From Ornithinibacillus contaminans (GTDB lineage Bacteria; Bacillota; Bacilli; Bacillales; Amphibacillaceae), in the NCBI RefSeq assembly GCF_001038425.2, contig NZ_LDPV02000052.1:1-64000 (forward strand): a stretch of DNA of 64,000 nt, given 5' to 3'. How positions within the stretch are numbered: the first letter of the stretch is position 1; each line of letters begins with the position of its first letter. A program made the position numbers and the translations under genes. Below, in pieces: positions 40,885-50,185 of this stretch. The notes beneath the pieces are model-generated. The model did no database searches. It was not told the DNA's origin and saw nothing but the letters and a program-made list of their open reading frames with translations.

Positions 40885-42344
40885 GTCAAATCCAGAAGAA
40901 AATATGGATCGTTTCAATGATTGTATTGGCAATCATGTCGTTAATATGGATTACGCTTACATATTACAATAATAAATCGATCACTCATTATAATGAGATT
41001 TTGGAACGGTATTTAAGTATGAATGAGGTCACGACTGCTAGTCAGCGTGTGATAAATGATCTAAATGATTATTTACTGGATCCATCCGCTAATAATCTAG
41101 AACAAATTGAACAAAGTAAAGCGAAAGTCTTAGAGGCAAAACAAGCTGTATACAAGCTCAGAAATAGGGAAAATGATTTTACGTTAACAAATTATATTCA
41201 CTTGATTGATAGTTTTGTTGAGAGTACGGACAGGTTTATCTTGTTTTATTCCGATAATGAAGTGGAGGCTTCCACGAAGGAATTTGCCGAGGCTACAAGT
41301 ATTTCAAACCATATATCGGATATGACACTCCGTCTAATTGATGAGGAATTACAGACTTATGACCGGTTTTATCATGGTATTATTGCGCAATCAGATGATC
41401 TGCAGAAATTAGGAATATGGTTATTGCTCTTGATTGCTTTTATGTTACTTGTGTTTTCCTATTTGTTCTCGCGAAGTATCACGAAGCCAGTACGACAACT
41501 GACGAAGGCTGCCAATGAGCTTTCAAACGGGCGGTTTGACCTGGAGGTTAAGGTAGATACGAATGATGAAATTGCCTTTTTAGCAAAAACATTTGACCAT
41601 ATGCGGAAAAATATAAACAAGCTCTTCTTAGAAACGAAGCAAAAGGCACAGTTGGAGCATGAACTACAGCAGAATAAAATTTTATTACAGGAAAGTCAGT
41701 TTCGTAGCTTGCAAAGTCAAATCAATCCGCATTTTTTATTTAACACATTGAATACAATATCGAAAAAGGCATATCTGGAGGGTTCTCAGGAGACGAGTGA
41801 TTTACTCGTAAATGTTGCTGGGCTATTACGGTATAACTTAAAGCAAATGGATCGTTCTGTAACGCTGCAAGAAGAAGTAATTGTTTTACAACAATACATG
41901 GAAATACAAAAAGCTAGATTAACAGATCGGCTGAAGGTTCTACTAGAAATTGATGAAGCATGTCTTGATGTATTGATTCCTACCTTAACGATACAGCCGA
42001 TTATTGAAAATGCTGTTATCCATGCGATTGAGCCAAGTGTACATGGTGGCACGATATGGGTGCGAATAATGGATGAGATAGACAGTGTAAGGATTGAAAT
42101 AGAAGATGATGGAATGGGGATGGATACTCAAATAATTGAAGAGATTCTAACCGAGCAATATGTTCCGACTGAAGGACATTCCACCGGTATTGGTTTCAGC
42201 AATGTTGTGAAGCGACTACGTCTGTTTTATGGAAAAGATGATGTAGTTCAAATTGAGAGCGTTTTAGGCGAGTTTACCAAGGTGGTATTGAACATTCCAA
42301 AGAAAAGAGGGGAAGTAAATGCTACAGCTCCTAATAGTGGATGA
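40881..42344 (+). CDS. Sensor histidine kinase of the sugar-sensing system
   Basis: A 487-residue LytS/YesM-type kinase. One helix lies at residues 7-27, then an extracellular helical region of about 145 residues, a second helix at 176-196, HAMP at 196-250, phosphoacceptor H284 in SQINPHFLFNTL, and an HATPase domain with IENAVIHAIEPSV and HSTGIGFSNV. The extracellular domain probably docks with the XylFII-like protein encoded just before. The regulator gene begins 26 bases before its stop. Confidence 0.9.
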   Translation: MSQIQKKIWIVSMIVLAIMSLIWITLTYYNNKSITHYNEILERYLSMNEVTTASQRVINDLNDYLLDPSANNLEQIEQSKAKVLEAKQAVYKLRNRENDFTLTNYIHLIDSFVESTDRFILFYSDNEVEASTKEFAEATSISNHISDMTLRLIDEELQTYDRFYHGIIAQSDDLQKLGIWLLLLIAFMLLVFSYLFSRSITKPVRQLTKAANELSNGRFDLEVKVDTNDEIAFLAKTFDHMRKNINKLFLETKQKAQLEHELQQNKILLQESQFRSLQSQINPHFLFNTLNTISKKAYLEGSQETSDLLVNVAGLLRYNLKQMDRSVTLQEEVIVLQQYMEIQKARLTDRLKVLLEIDEACLDVLIPTLTIQPIIENAVIHAIEPSVHGGTIWVRIMDEIDSVRIEIEDDGMGMDTQIIEEILTEQYVPTEGHSTGIGFSNVVKRLRLFYGKDDVVQIESVLGEFTKVVLNIPKKRGEVNATAPNSG

Positions 42345-43857
42345 CGAACAGGTTGAGCGTGATGGGATGAAAGCAATCTTACACAAGTCCTTTCCAAGTC
42401 TTGTGATCAAAGAAGCACGGAACGGGGATAACGCTATTGAGATGGCTGCCAAAATGAAGCCAGATTTAATTTTAATGGATATTAAAATGCCGGGGATCAA
42501 TGGGTTGGAAGCGATGGAGCAAATCATGGAAGACCATCCCAACACCAAATTTATCATGGTTACGGCTTACGACACCTTTGACTATATGCGACAGGCGTTA
42601 AAACTCGGTGCCTCAGACTACCTATTAAAGCCGAGTAAGGCAAAGGATATAGTGGAGATTGTTGGGAAAGTTTTGAAGGAAATCGTGATAGAACAGAAGG
42701 CTCGTGCACGTAATAGACGGCAAGAAGAAGTGCTCCAACAAACAATGGCAGTGCTGGAGACAGATGTTGTGACCCAATTATTATTTGAGCATGTACATGA
42801 GATTCATGTCGCTATGCTGGTAGAGTTATTAGATATTCAAACTAATCGGGAATTATTCGTCCTAACGATTCGAATACCAGCAGGAGAAGAGCAACTCTAT
42901 TCAACAGTAAAAGAGGTGGTCAGACAATCAGGAACTAGTTTAGTAGGAGCATTGTATGCTAATCAATTGCCAATTATTATGTTTCGAAATCCTGAAACGT
43001 CATTCCGTACGCAAGCCATCTCACTAGCGCGTCAGATTCTTTCTATAACCAATCAATCGAGTCAGCGATGGTTTATCGGGATAGGAAGTGTATATCCTTC
43101 TATTGAACAAGTCCGCAGTTCCTATCAAGAGGCATTGATGGCGACGATGGACACGACAGTTCCTGCTCGGTATAGCTTTTATTCAGAAGTACCAGCAGCT
43201 AGTGAGGATGTATTAAATCAAAAGATTAGCGTTCTAAAAAAAGAAATTCCTGATCGAATCAGGCTAGGGCAGTGGGATCTAGTTAAAACGGAACTATTTA
43301 ATGTGATTCAGCTATTCGAGAACACCGGAATTCCACCATTACAAACACAGCAGAGGCTGTTGGAGACGCTTTGGTTTGTATCCAATACGATGCGTGATAT
43401 TGGGATTGAGTCTAACTCCCCATTTTTCACGTTTCAAGCCCATGATTATCGCCAGCTGCGCACTGGAATAGCGCAGTTGCTTCAGCAAATGCGTCTAGAG
43501 TATACGGAATACTATCAACGGCTTGAAGCGGATACTATAGAGCAAATCAAGCAATACATTATGTCGCATTCTCATGAAGAAATATCGTTAGAAACATTAG
43601 GAGATATTATGGGACTAAGCCCAATTTATATAAGTAAAATGTTTAAGGAAAAGATGGGAATTAATTATATTGATTTTCTAACCAACTATCGCATAGAACG
43701 AGCAAAAAAATTAATGCGTGAGCCTAATCGAAGTATTAAAGAAATAGCTATTGAAGTCGGTTACCATGAACCGAATTATTTTAGTAAGGTGTTTAAGAAG
43801 CTGGTGCAAGTTTCTCCAAAGGAATACCAAAATTCCCTACTTGGGAAGAAGGAATAA
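42319..43857 (+). CDS. AraC-type response regulator of the sugar-sensing system
   Basis: A 512-residue regulator. The receiver domain has D8-D9, phosphoacceptor D54 (LILMDIKMPG) and the late Lys in LLKPSK. A middle helical segment of about 270 residues follows. The C-terminal AraC domain has both helix-turn-helix motifs (ETLGDIMGLSPIYISKMFKEKMG and SIKEIAIEVGYHEPNYFSKVFKKLVQVSPKEY split across about 430-505). It likely activates the ABC transporter promoter at 35615 in response to extracellular sugar. GAGGGGAAG precedes the ATG. Confidence 0.9.
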   Translation: MLQLLIVDDEQVERDGMKAILHKSFPSLVIKEARNGDNAIEMAAKMKPDLILMDIKMPGINGLEAMEQIMEDHPNTKFIMVTAYDTFDYMRQALKLGASDYLLKPSKAKDIVEIVGKVLKEIVIEQKARARNRRQEEVLQQTMAVLETDVVTQLLFEHVHEIHVAMLVELLDIQTNRELFVLTIRIPAGEEQLYSTVKEVVRQSGTSLVGALYANQLPIIMFRNPETSFRTQAISLARQILSITNQSSQRWFIGIGSVYPSIEQVRSSYQEALMATMDTTVPARYSFYSEVPAASEDVLNQKISVLKKEIPDRIRLGQWDLVKTELFNVIQLFENTGIPPLQTQQRLLETLWFVSNTMRDIGIESNSPFFTFQAHDYRQLRTGIAQLLQQMRLEYTEYYQRLEADTIEQIKQYIMSHSHEEISLETLGDIMGLSPIYISKMFKEKMGINYIDFLTNYRIERAKKLMREPNRSIKEIAIEVGYHEPNYFSKVFKKLVQVSPKEYQNSLLGKKE

Positions 43858-43887
43858 TAGCATGTGTTCTGGTGGAAGGTGATGAGG

Positions 43888-44970
43888 ATGATGACGCAAC
43901 GGTATGTTGTAATCTGGTTAGGTTTGGTGCTTTTCCTGGTAATTCTAACAGCTTGTGAACATGATACCGAGGTGGCAGAGTCTACTGAAGCGCTGGAGCC
44001 AGTGATGGATAAAGGCAATAATCCTAACGATTCAGCGGATGATACAATCAAAATTGGTTTTTCCATGGATACATTAGAAGAGGAACGCTGGTTAAAGGAT
44101 AGAGAGCTGTTTAAAGAAGAACTGGAAGCATTAGGTGCCGAAGTAGAAATTATGGTTGCTAATGAAAATGCATCAGTACAAATTTCACAAGCAGAAACCT
44201 TAATAAGTAGTGGTATTGATTTGTTGGTTGTTGTACCGTATAACACGGAGACTGCTGCTGCAATTGTGGAAAAAGCTCATCTTGCAGGAATCAAAGTATT
44301 GTCCTATGATCGTATCATTAAAAATGCCAATATTGATTTATATGTATCATTTGATAATGAGATGGTCGGGGAATTACAGGCAGAAGCGATCAAACAACTT
44401 GTCCCAACAGGCAATTATGTATACATAGGTGGACCAGTTACTGATAACAATGCTATTCTCGTCAAAAAAGGTGTATTCCATGTCCTTAAGCCGTCAATTG
44501 ATCGTGGAGAGATAACGGTCGTCTATGATCAATGGACAGAGGATTGGAATCCCGATAATGCTTATAAAAATATGCTTGCAGCACTGGAAGCGAATGATAA
44601 TCAAGTAGATGCAGTAATTGCTGCTAATGATGCAACGGCAGGTGGAGCAATAAGGGCATTAGCTGAAAAAGGATTAGCGGGAATTCCAGTTGCTGGTCAA
44701 GATGCCGATCTTGCTGCTGCTCAACGTATTGTCAAAGGTACCCAAACAATGACAGCCTACAAGCCAATTCGTGCGCTTGCCCAGAGAGCAGCAGAGCTTG
44801 CAGTTAAGCTTGCGAGTGGAGAAACAATCGATACAGATAATAAGATTAACAATGGAAAAATTGAAGTTCCGTCTGTTTTGCTCGCACCAATTGAAGTAAA
44901 TCAACATAATATTGATCAAACAATCATTGCCGATGGATTTCACACGAGGACAGAGGTTTACGGTGATTAA
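43888..44970 (+). CDS. Second ChvE-like sugar-binding lipoprotein
   Basis: A 360-residue lipoprotein with a signal and lipobox ILTAC. It has the ChvE-type blocks GIDLLVVVPYNTE, KVLSYDRIIKN, VTDNNAILVKKGVFHVLKP, WTEDWNPDNAY, IAANDATAGGAIRAL and VAGQDADLAAAQRI. The start is taken at ATG 43888, nine bases after GGAAGG; the longer GTG frame at 43864 spoils the signal. It lies 30 bases after the regulator gene and has no ABC partner of its own. It may feed the MmsAB importer with another sugar or add a ligand to the sensor. Confidence 0.85.
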   Translation: MMTQRYVVIWLGLVLFLVILTACEHDTEVAESTEALEPVMDKGNNPNDSADDTIKIGFSMDTLEEERWLKDRELFKEELEALGAEVEIMVANENASVQISQAETLISSGIDLLVVVPYNTETAAAIVEKAHLAGIKVLSYDRIIKNANIDLYVSFDNEMVGELQAEAIKQLVPTGNYVYIGGPVTDNNAILVKKGVFHVLKPSIDRGEITVVYDQWTEDWNPDNAYKNMLAALEANDNQVDAVIAANDATAGGAIRALAEKGLAGIPVAGQDADLAAAQRIVKGTQTMTAYKPIRALAQRAAELAVKLASGETIDTDNKINNGKIEVPSVLLAPIEVNQHNIDQTIIADGFHTRTEVYGD

Positions 44971-44988
44971 TGGAATCATATAACGAAT

Positions 44989-45032
44989 AGCAAGCTGAGT
45001 TCATCCCTCTTCAGCTTGCTTGCTACTTTTTA
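44989..45032. terminator. Terminator of the sugar locus
   Basis: AGCAAGCTGA (44989-44998) pairs perfectly with TCAGCTTGCT (45011-45020), with a T-rich tail. It also faces the convergent aadK-like gene. Confidence 0.82.
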
Positions 45033-45890
45033 TAATTCCTTTATTGAGGACTCAACCGCCTTCAAATAACTCGATACTCGTTGATCATCCTGTGTGTTAT
45101 ATGAATAACCGAGACTTTTCGCTACGCTTTTTGCGGTGTCCCGGAACAATTCGCACATGCCAAATAATGCCGCCCAAACACTTTCATAGCTACCTGTTGG
45201 ATAGGTCATCAGTAGCCTTTTCCAAGTTATTTCTGGAAGAAATTGATCTAAGTATTTACCGTTTTTTCCAATGCTGAGGGAAAAATTCGTTTGAATACCA
45301 ACCTGCCATTCTAGCATTTTGATTAGCATTGGCCGAACATACAGGTTAAGATGATCAGTAGCATAAAGAAATTCTTTCCGCCAAAGCCCTTTTGCCACAT
45401 ACGTCGAAACCCACCAGAACTCATTACAGCAATCTGCGAAATAGTCAGCTGATGGACGGCTCACCCAGTAATCTCGATCAGTCGGAGGTGGGACGAGGGG
45501 AAGGCTGTTATCTTTATCCATCAATATAATGGTCAGTTTATCCTCCTTACAATAGATATCTTTTTCCTCGAGGGGAATAAGCATTAGGTCGATCCGATTT
45601 CCATCGGTAAACAGCATTAAGTAAGAAAACCGTTTTCCGAGCTCTGGTGGAAACATGGCCATGTCCTCTGGTGTTTGCAAAATAATACGCTCCCCGAAAA
45701 CATCTATCCACGTTGGGTCACGTAGAAACGAATCCATTTCGGAGACTAGGTAGACAATATCAAAGTCTTGAAATCTGTCCTTTGGGACGTTCGGGTTCGT
45801 TCTTGAGCCGTTCAACCCAACAGCACGAACTCGTTCATCTTTTTCAGCTACTGTTAAAATTAACTCCATCATTACATCGGTAGATCGCAT
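45030..45890 (-). CDS. aadK: Aminoglycoside 6-adenylyltransferase, ANT(6)/AadK-like
   Basis: A 286-residue nucleotidyltransferase that would adenylate streptomycin. The active-site block is LNGSRTNPNVPKDRFQDFDIVY, with the Gly-Ser and paired acidic residues D-F-D, and a later acid in NRIDLMLIP. The rest follows the AadK/AadE pattern (DKDNSLP, FWWVSTYVAKGLWR, YATDHLNLYVRPML). It has AGGAGG before the ATG. Its base use is like the chromosome and there is no mobile element near it, so it is probably intrinsic as in B. subtilis rather than newly acquired. Confidence 0.88.
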   Translation of the reverse strand: MRSTDVMMELILTVAEKDERVRAVGLNGSRTNPNVPKDRFQDFDIVYLVSEMDSFLRDPTWIDVFGERIILQTPEDMAMFPPELGKRFSYLMLFTDGNRIDLMLIPLEEKDIYCKEDKLTIILMDKDNSLPLVPPPTDRDYWVSRPSADYFADCCNEFWWVSTYVAKGLWRKEFLYATDHLNLYVRPMLIKMLEWQVGIQTNFSLSIGKNGKYLDQFLPEITWKRLLMTYPTGSYESVWAALFGMCELFRDTAKSVAKSLGYSYNTQDDQRVSSYLKAVESSIKEL

Positions 45891-46032
45891 GTATGTACCT
45901 CCTATTATTTCTCTTCAAGTAGTTCTATGATGTTATCAAGTTTTTTACTGATATCATAAATAAATCGAATAGTAATCGTCAACATGGATATCTTAAAATT
46001 AAATGATATAGATAATTAAGGAGAAATTGGTG

Positions 46033-46521
46033 ATGGTATCCAAAAGGCACTTCCTATTCAACCTAGTGTTATTAATTGTTCCTTGGCTGACGGTATTGTT
46101 TCTTGGAAAGCGAAATGTTAAGCGGTACTATCTATCGGGATTGTTTATAATTCTATTTGAAATTATCAATCACATATTTGGTCATAAGCGTAAGTGGTGG
46201 AAGTTCTATGATGGAAATAAGGCTTTTATGAGAAATGAGCTTCCGTTTACTGTCGGCCCTTATATGCCGTTGTCTATGTGGATATTGAAATACTCCTATG
46301 GTAACTTTAAAAAGTTTTTGTTACTTAACGCAATATCGGATGGGCTTTTTGCCTTCTTTTTAATCAAGATTCTAAAGAAACTTAGAATCGTTAGGTTAAA
46401 TCGTTTAAGTAATATCCAATTTTTCCTTTACCTCTACTATAAAGCATTTCTACTGTATGGCGTGCAGTATTTTATTGAAACCAAAACAAGTTTAATGCAT
46501 AAGGATGAGAGTACTGCATAG
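46033..46521 (+). CDS. Membrane protein of unknown function
   Basis: A 162-residue basic membrane protein with four or five helices and the conserved-looking patch HKRKWWKFYDGNKAFMRNELPFTVGPYMPLS between helices. I do not recognise a named family; similar proteins are annotated hypothetical in Bacilli. ATG 46033 follows AAGGAG by nine bases; the TTG at 46027 is less likely. It stands alone between the aadK-like gene and a terminator. Confidence 0.7.
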   Translation: MVSKRHFLFNLVLLIVPWLTVLFLGKRNVKRYYLSGLFIILFEIINHIFGHKRKWWKFYDGNKAFMRNELPFTVGPYMPLSMWILKYSYGNFKKFLLLNAISDGLFAFFLIKILKKLRIVRLNRLSNIQFFLYLYYKAFLLYGVQYFIETKTSLMHKDESTA

Positions 46522-46557
46522 ATGCTTATAATATATAGTGGAAAAACACGAATTACG

Positions 46558-46592
46558 AAAAACAGCAGAATGAGACTTTCTGCTGTTTTTTC
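46558..46592 (+). terminator. Rho-independent terminator
   Basis: AAAAACAGCAGAA (46558-46570) pairs with TTCTGCTGTTTTT (46578-46590) and a T run follows. Confidence 0.85.
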
Positions 46593-46628
46593 TGCTATGA
46601 TAAGTAGTAACGATATCAATAAAAAAGG

Positions 46629-47189
46629 GTGGATCAGTTGGATACTATCATTCAGAGCTATTTTGATAATTTACATGCTGAAGATAAACAGAAGCAATAC
46701 GAGTCATTTCAGTCCATTATGGAAGCAATCGACAAACCGGTTGATTGGGCTTATGACGTATGGGAGCAATTAGTAGAAAATCTTACCCATTCCGATAACC
46801 ATGAACGCGCTAGAGCAGCGCAATTTCTTTGTGGACTTGCCAAAAGTGATCATGAAAAACGCATCTTAAAGGACTTTAATGCAATTTGGCAGGTGACTTA
46901 TGATAAGAAGTTTGTAACGGCAAGGCATACTATTCAATCGATTTGGAAAATTGGACTTGCAGGTCCCGAGCAAAAGGAGTTATTGTTAATTCATTTGGCT
47001 GATCGATATAGGAGTTGTATAAATGAAAAGAATTATACGCTCATTCGCCATGATATCCTAGTGGGATTGCGAAAATTATATGATCAAATTGACGATGAGA
47101 GCATAAAAACAGGAGCACTCCAATTAATTGAGGAAGAAGAAGATCCTAAGTATAAAAAGAAATATGCTACTGTTTGGAGAAATGTATAA
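46629..47189 (+). CDS. HEAT-repeat-like protein of unknown function
   Basis: A 186-residue soluble, all-helical protein. Its blocks of paired helices (VWEQLVENLTHSDNHERARAAQFLCGLAKSD and KKFVTARHTIQSIWKIG, each a separate repeat) recall HEAT or ARM-like scaffolds. The start could be GTG 46629 or TTG 46638; the latter has AAGGGTGG at better spacing. It is a single gene. No catalytic motif is visible. Confidence 0.7.
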   Translation: MDQLDTIIQSYFDNLHAEDKQKQYESFQSIMEAIDKPVDWAYDVWEQLVENLTHSDNHERARAAQFLCGLAKSDHEKRILKDFNAIWQVTYDKKFVTARHTIQSIWKIGLAGPEQKELLLIHLADRYRSCINEKNYTLIRHDILVGLRKLYDQIDDESIKTGALQLIEEEEDPKYKKKYATVWRNV

Positions 47190-47205
47190 GTTTTGCAGTT
47201 AATTA

Positions 47206-47228
47206 TAGCCTCCTTGATTAGGAGGCTA
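47206..47228 (+). terminator. Hairpin after the HEAT-like gene
   Basis: TAGCCTCCT (47206-47214) pairs perfectly with AGGAGGCTA (47220-47228). The following sequence is only weakly T-rich. A second hairpin with a T run, CGTAATCGCT/AGCGATTGCG, lies at 47283-47316 and may do the terminating. Confidence 0.6.
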
Positions 47229-47320
47229 ATTTAGCCGATAGTAAAATATAACAATCTTTCGCTCTGGCATAAGAAATGCTTGCGTAATCGCTGGAAGACA
47301 AGCGATTGCGATTTTTCAAA

Positions 47321-47632
47321 TTAAAAATCAGGCAGATTATCTAAATTATTCTCTTTTATGCCATCTGGTTCACTCCGTATAATATCCCGCCCATACTTAT
47401 GGAATACGTCAATATGAAAAAGACTTCCGGACTTAGCCTCCTCTAACGCTGTTATATAATCCAGTTCACGACCAGTATTTGTCTTAAAAGCAATGATATC
47501 ACCGTCATCATTTTTTCGAACAGCGACAATTTCTTCTTGTCCATCTGACGATTCCTTACTTGAATTTTCTTGTTGCTCACTTTGATTTTTTCGGTAATTA
47601 TTGTAAATCTGCTCAAAGTCCTTTTCTGGCAT
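47321..47632 (-). CDS. DUF3892 domain protein
   Basis: A 103-residue protein. The N-terminal 35 residues are polar and disordered-looking; the rest is a DUF3892 domain (EEIVAVRKNDDGDIIAFKTNTG, then YITALEEAKSG and FHKYGRDIIRSEPDG). The domain is widespread in Bacilli with no known function. It starts three bases after the stop of the spore-protein-like gene at 47635, in the same direction, so the two are probably one transcript. That link hints at a role in sporulation. Confidence 0.82.
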   Translation of the reverse strand: MPEKDFEQIYNNYRKNQSEQQENSSKESSDGQEEIVAVRKNDDGDIIAFKTNTGRELDYITALEEAKSGSLFHIDVFHKYGRDIIRSEPDGIKENNLDNLPDF

Positions 47633-47634
47633 GG

Positions 47635-47850
47635 TTATCCACCCTCATTTGGGTTCGTTGTTTTTTGTAGTTGCCTTCTGACTACCTCGGGATCTGTGTC
47701 ACTATATATAGCGGTACCATGTCCTCCAGTAGTTTTAGCAAGTAATGCTTTAGCCTCGTTATACGATAGACCGGATGCAGCATTTTTCTGTTTTACTTCC
47801 TCTATATTTGTGCCAGCAATGGTATATGAATTTTGGTCATTATTATCCAT
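47635..47850 (-). CDS. Gamma-type small acid-soluble spore protein-like
   Basis: A 71-residue protein starting MDNNDQNSYTIAGTN. It contains NIEEVKQKNAASG and IYSDTDPEVVRRQLQ, which resemble the repeats of gamma-type SASP, amino-acid stores degraded at germination. The start is ATG 47850 with GAGGTGA five bases upstream; a GTG at 47859 overlaps that site. The match is partial, so another spore protein is possible. It is followed closely by the DUF3892 gene. Confidence 0.62.
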   Translation of the reverse strand: MDNNDQNSYTIAGTNIEEVKQKNAASGLSYNEAKALLAKTTGGHGTAIYSDTDPEVVRRQLQKTTNPNEGG

Positions 47851-47994
47851 GGAAATCACCTCATTTTCATTAGCTTACGATTTAATCAAGACATTATACA
47901 TTACGTATGAAATGTATATTATTCAGCTTGTACTGCGTAGTTATGAGATAATAGAAAAAACTTAAGTATGGCATCGTTTAAACAGGGGGAGTAG

Positions 47995-48876
47995 TTGTTG
48001 AAGGCAAAGACTACATTTGTATTGGTAATGCTTATATTTGGAAGTATTGGTTTGTTTGTGCGAAATATTGATTTGTCTTCCAGTGAAATTGCGCTATTTC
48101 GTGGGTTAATCGGAGGTGTTTTTTTAATTGGGGCAAGTTTTATACTGAAGCAGAAGATAAAACTTAGAATCTCTAAGCGGAATCTTTTTCTACTAATTTT
48201 CTCCGGTTCGGCGTTAGGGTTTAATTGGATTTTTTTGTTTGAGTCATATCAGCATACAACGATATCAAATGCAACATTGAGTTATTATTTTGCGCCAGTG
48301 TTTGTGATGATCTTGGCTCCTATCATGTTGAAGGAGCGCTGGACTTGGAAAAAAGGTGTAAGCATTGCTATTGCAATGATTGGTTTGTTTTTAGTTATAC
48401 AACCGGAAAATGGTATTAGCAGTGACACATATAACCATTCTGTGGGCATTATTTATGGGCTGTTAGCAGCAGTGCTGTATGCCAGTGTTATTATGATGAA
48501 TAAATTCATGCAAGTACTTTCTGACTTTGAAACGACGGTTATCCAATTAGTCGTTGCTTCTATTATATTGTTACCATACGTATTATTTACTGAGGACATG
48601 AACATTGCGGATTTAGGGATACAATCAATCGGTTTACTTGTTGTAGTGGGAATTGTTCATACAGGGCTTGCGTATTTATTGTATTTCGCTTCGATGAAAA
48701 AAATAAGTGGACAAACCATTGGTATTCTAAGTTACCTTGATCCTATCTCTGCGGTTATTATGGCTACGATCCTTTTACAGGAAAGTATGAGTATACTGCA
48801 AATGATTGGTGGGGTGTGTATTTTGGGGTCGACGTTCATAAGTGAGTTACGCGTAAAGAAAATGGTGCGGGGATAA
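47995..48876 (+). CDS. EamA/DMT-family transporter
   Basis: A ten-helix drug/metabolite transporter of 293 residues with two EamA repeats (ELRG-like LFRGLIGGVFLIGASF, then NATLSYYFAPVFVMILAPIML and the matching LSYLDPISAVIMATILLQE). Such proteins export amino acids or other metabolites. The start is TTG 47995 or 47998 after AGGGGGAG. It is a single gene. The substrate is unknown. Confidence 0.87.
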   Translation: MLKAKTTFVLVMLIFGSIGLFVRNIDLSSSEIALFRGLIGGVFLIGASFILKQKIKLRISKRNLFLLIFSGSALGFNWIFLFESYQHTTISNATLSYYFAPVFVMILAPIMLKERWTWKKGVSIAIAMIGLFLVIQPENGISSDTYNHSVGIIYGLLAAVLYASVIMMNKFMQVLSDFETTVIQLVVASIILLPYVLFTEDMNIADLGIQSIGLLVVVGIVHTGLAYLLYFASMKKISGQTIGILSYLDPISAVIMATILLQESMSILQMIGGVCILGSTFISELRVKKMVRG

Positions 48877-48886
48877 GGGGTATGTA

Positions 48887-48907
48887 TACCGCTGAATTTC
48901 AGCGGTA
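48887..48907. terminator. Hairpin between convergent genes
   Basis: TACCGCTGAA and TTCAGCGGTA form perfect 10-bp arms around one base. There is no T run. It may end transcription in both directions only weakly. Confidence 0.5.
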
Positions 48908-48910
48908 CGC

Positions 48911-50185
48911 TTATTTGAACGCTTCAACCGTATAGCTGTTAGCTGCATTCCAAATAAGATATTGCGTAATTCCTTGTTCTTCTAATGCTTTGATTTGGTT
49001 TTTAACGTCTGTTGCAGTGTAATTACGAAGATAATCGAAATCCTGAATCCAAGGTCGGATTATTGCCGGTGTTTGTCCTGCTTCCTTGAGGTTTTGATTG
49101 CGTTGCTTGGCGTCCTGTGCAGCTCGGAACATAATATCATATGGGAAATCATCAGGATTACTTATTCCGTAAGTGCCTTTTGCGTAATGAGAAGGATAAG
49201 TCATTGGTGATATATAATCTACATTTGGTGCTATATTTTCCCAAATTTGACCAATCCCCATATCATCTGTAGCGGTTGTAGTGAGTCCGAATACGTCAGC
49301 AGAAACATAAACTGGATAATCATTTAATTTCTTTTTTGAAGATTGGAGAAAAGCTAAAATATTTTCAGCTTTGGATACATTCGTTGGATTAGCAAAGGCT
49401 ACTTGTTTATCGACCTGCTTGGCATTCTCTGGGAAGCGGATATAGTCATACTGGATTTCATCAAAACCGTTAGCTGCTGCTTCTTGTGCAATAGCCGTTA
49501 TATAGTTCCACACTTTCTTTTGATAAGGGTCAACCCACTTCATGCCAGCGGCGTCCTGCCATACGGTTCCATCCTTTCGCTTAATCGCTACGTCATCTTG
49601 ATGTGCAGCTAAATAAGGATCTTTAAAGACGACAATACGTGCAATGGTATAAATTCCTTCCGCTTTTAAACGTTGGATTAATTTCTTTAAGTCCTTAGTT
49701 GCTGGATTGCTGTCTGATCCTATTTGATTCGCTAACGTCACATTGGAATCATAGGTGAGTTTCCCGTAATCATCTTTAATGTCAATCACAACTGCGTTAA
49801 GCTTGGTGTTCTTTACGATATCGATATAACGTTGGATGTTTTCTTCTCGAATCGAGGTGCGATTCAAATATAATCCTTTGACATCGATCTTTTCACGTTT
49901 TGGTGGTTTTTTCTCGATACTGTTTTTTACCCTTGTACTATCTCGTGGTACTTGTTCTGACTTAATTTCTTCCGTGGTTGGGGGTGTTGTGTTATTGGTG
50001 GTGAGATTTTTGACATTGCCCTGATCGATTGGTGGTGCGGTTTGATTGCCTGTATTGGTGGAAGAATTTATTTCTAACTCGTTCTTTTCTGTTTGAGGCG
50101 ATATTTGCCCCTGGTTATTCTCTTGTATCGAACATCCCACTAACAGGATGAAAAGTATAATGGTTGTTATGATTTTTTTTACCAG
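48911..50185 (-). CDS. Putative glycoside hydrolase lipoprotein (DUF4015), CTG start
   Basis: A 424-residue lipoprotein with a DUF4015/GH-like TIM-barrel domain (RIVVFKDPYLA, WQDAAGMKWVDPY, GFDEIQYDYIRFPE, YVSADVFGLTT, VDYISPMTYPSHYA). Conserved acids D-Y-D and D-V-F suit a hydrolase. From CTG 50185 the frame reads LVKKIITTIILFILLVGC, a full signal with lipobox, and GGGAGGG lies five bases upstream. Starting at the first standard codon (GTG 50140) would remove the signal peptide. A Thr- and Asn-rich linker of about 80 residues separates the lipid anchor from the barrel. The substrate, possibly a cell-surface polysaccharide, is unknown. Confidence 0.83.
   Translation of the reverse strand: MVKKIITTIILFILLVGCSIQENNQGQISPQTEKNELEINSSTNTGNQTAPPIDQGNVKNLTTNNTTPPTTEEIKSEQVPRDSTRVKNSIEKKPPKREKIDVKGLYLNRTSIREENIQRYIDIVKNTKLNAVVIDIKDDYGKLTYDSNVTLANQIGSDSNPATKDLKKLIQRLKAEGIYTIARIVVFKDPYLAAHQDDVAIKRKDGTVWQDAAGMKWVDPYQKKVWNYITAIAQEAAANGFDEIQYDYIRFPENAKQVDKQVAFANPTNVSKAENILAFLQSSKKKLNDYPVYVSADVFGLTTTATDDMGIGQIWENIAPNVDYISPMTYPSHYAKGTYGISNPDDFPYDIMFRAAQDAKQRNQNLKEAGQTPAIIRPWIQDFDYLRNYTATDVKNQIKALEEQGITQYLIWNAANSYTVEAFK

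Noticed and set aside
42264..42557. Minus-strand frame over the kinase and regulator junction
   Set aside because: Antisense shadow of two clear two-component genes.
47570..47965. 131-codon plus-strand frame opposite the spore-protein and DUF3892 genes
   Set aside because: The minus-strand genes have good ribosome sites and family matches; this frame has neither.
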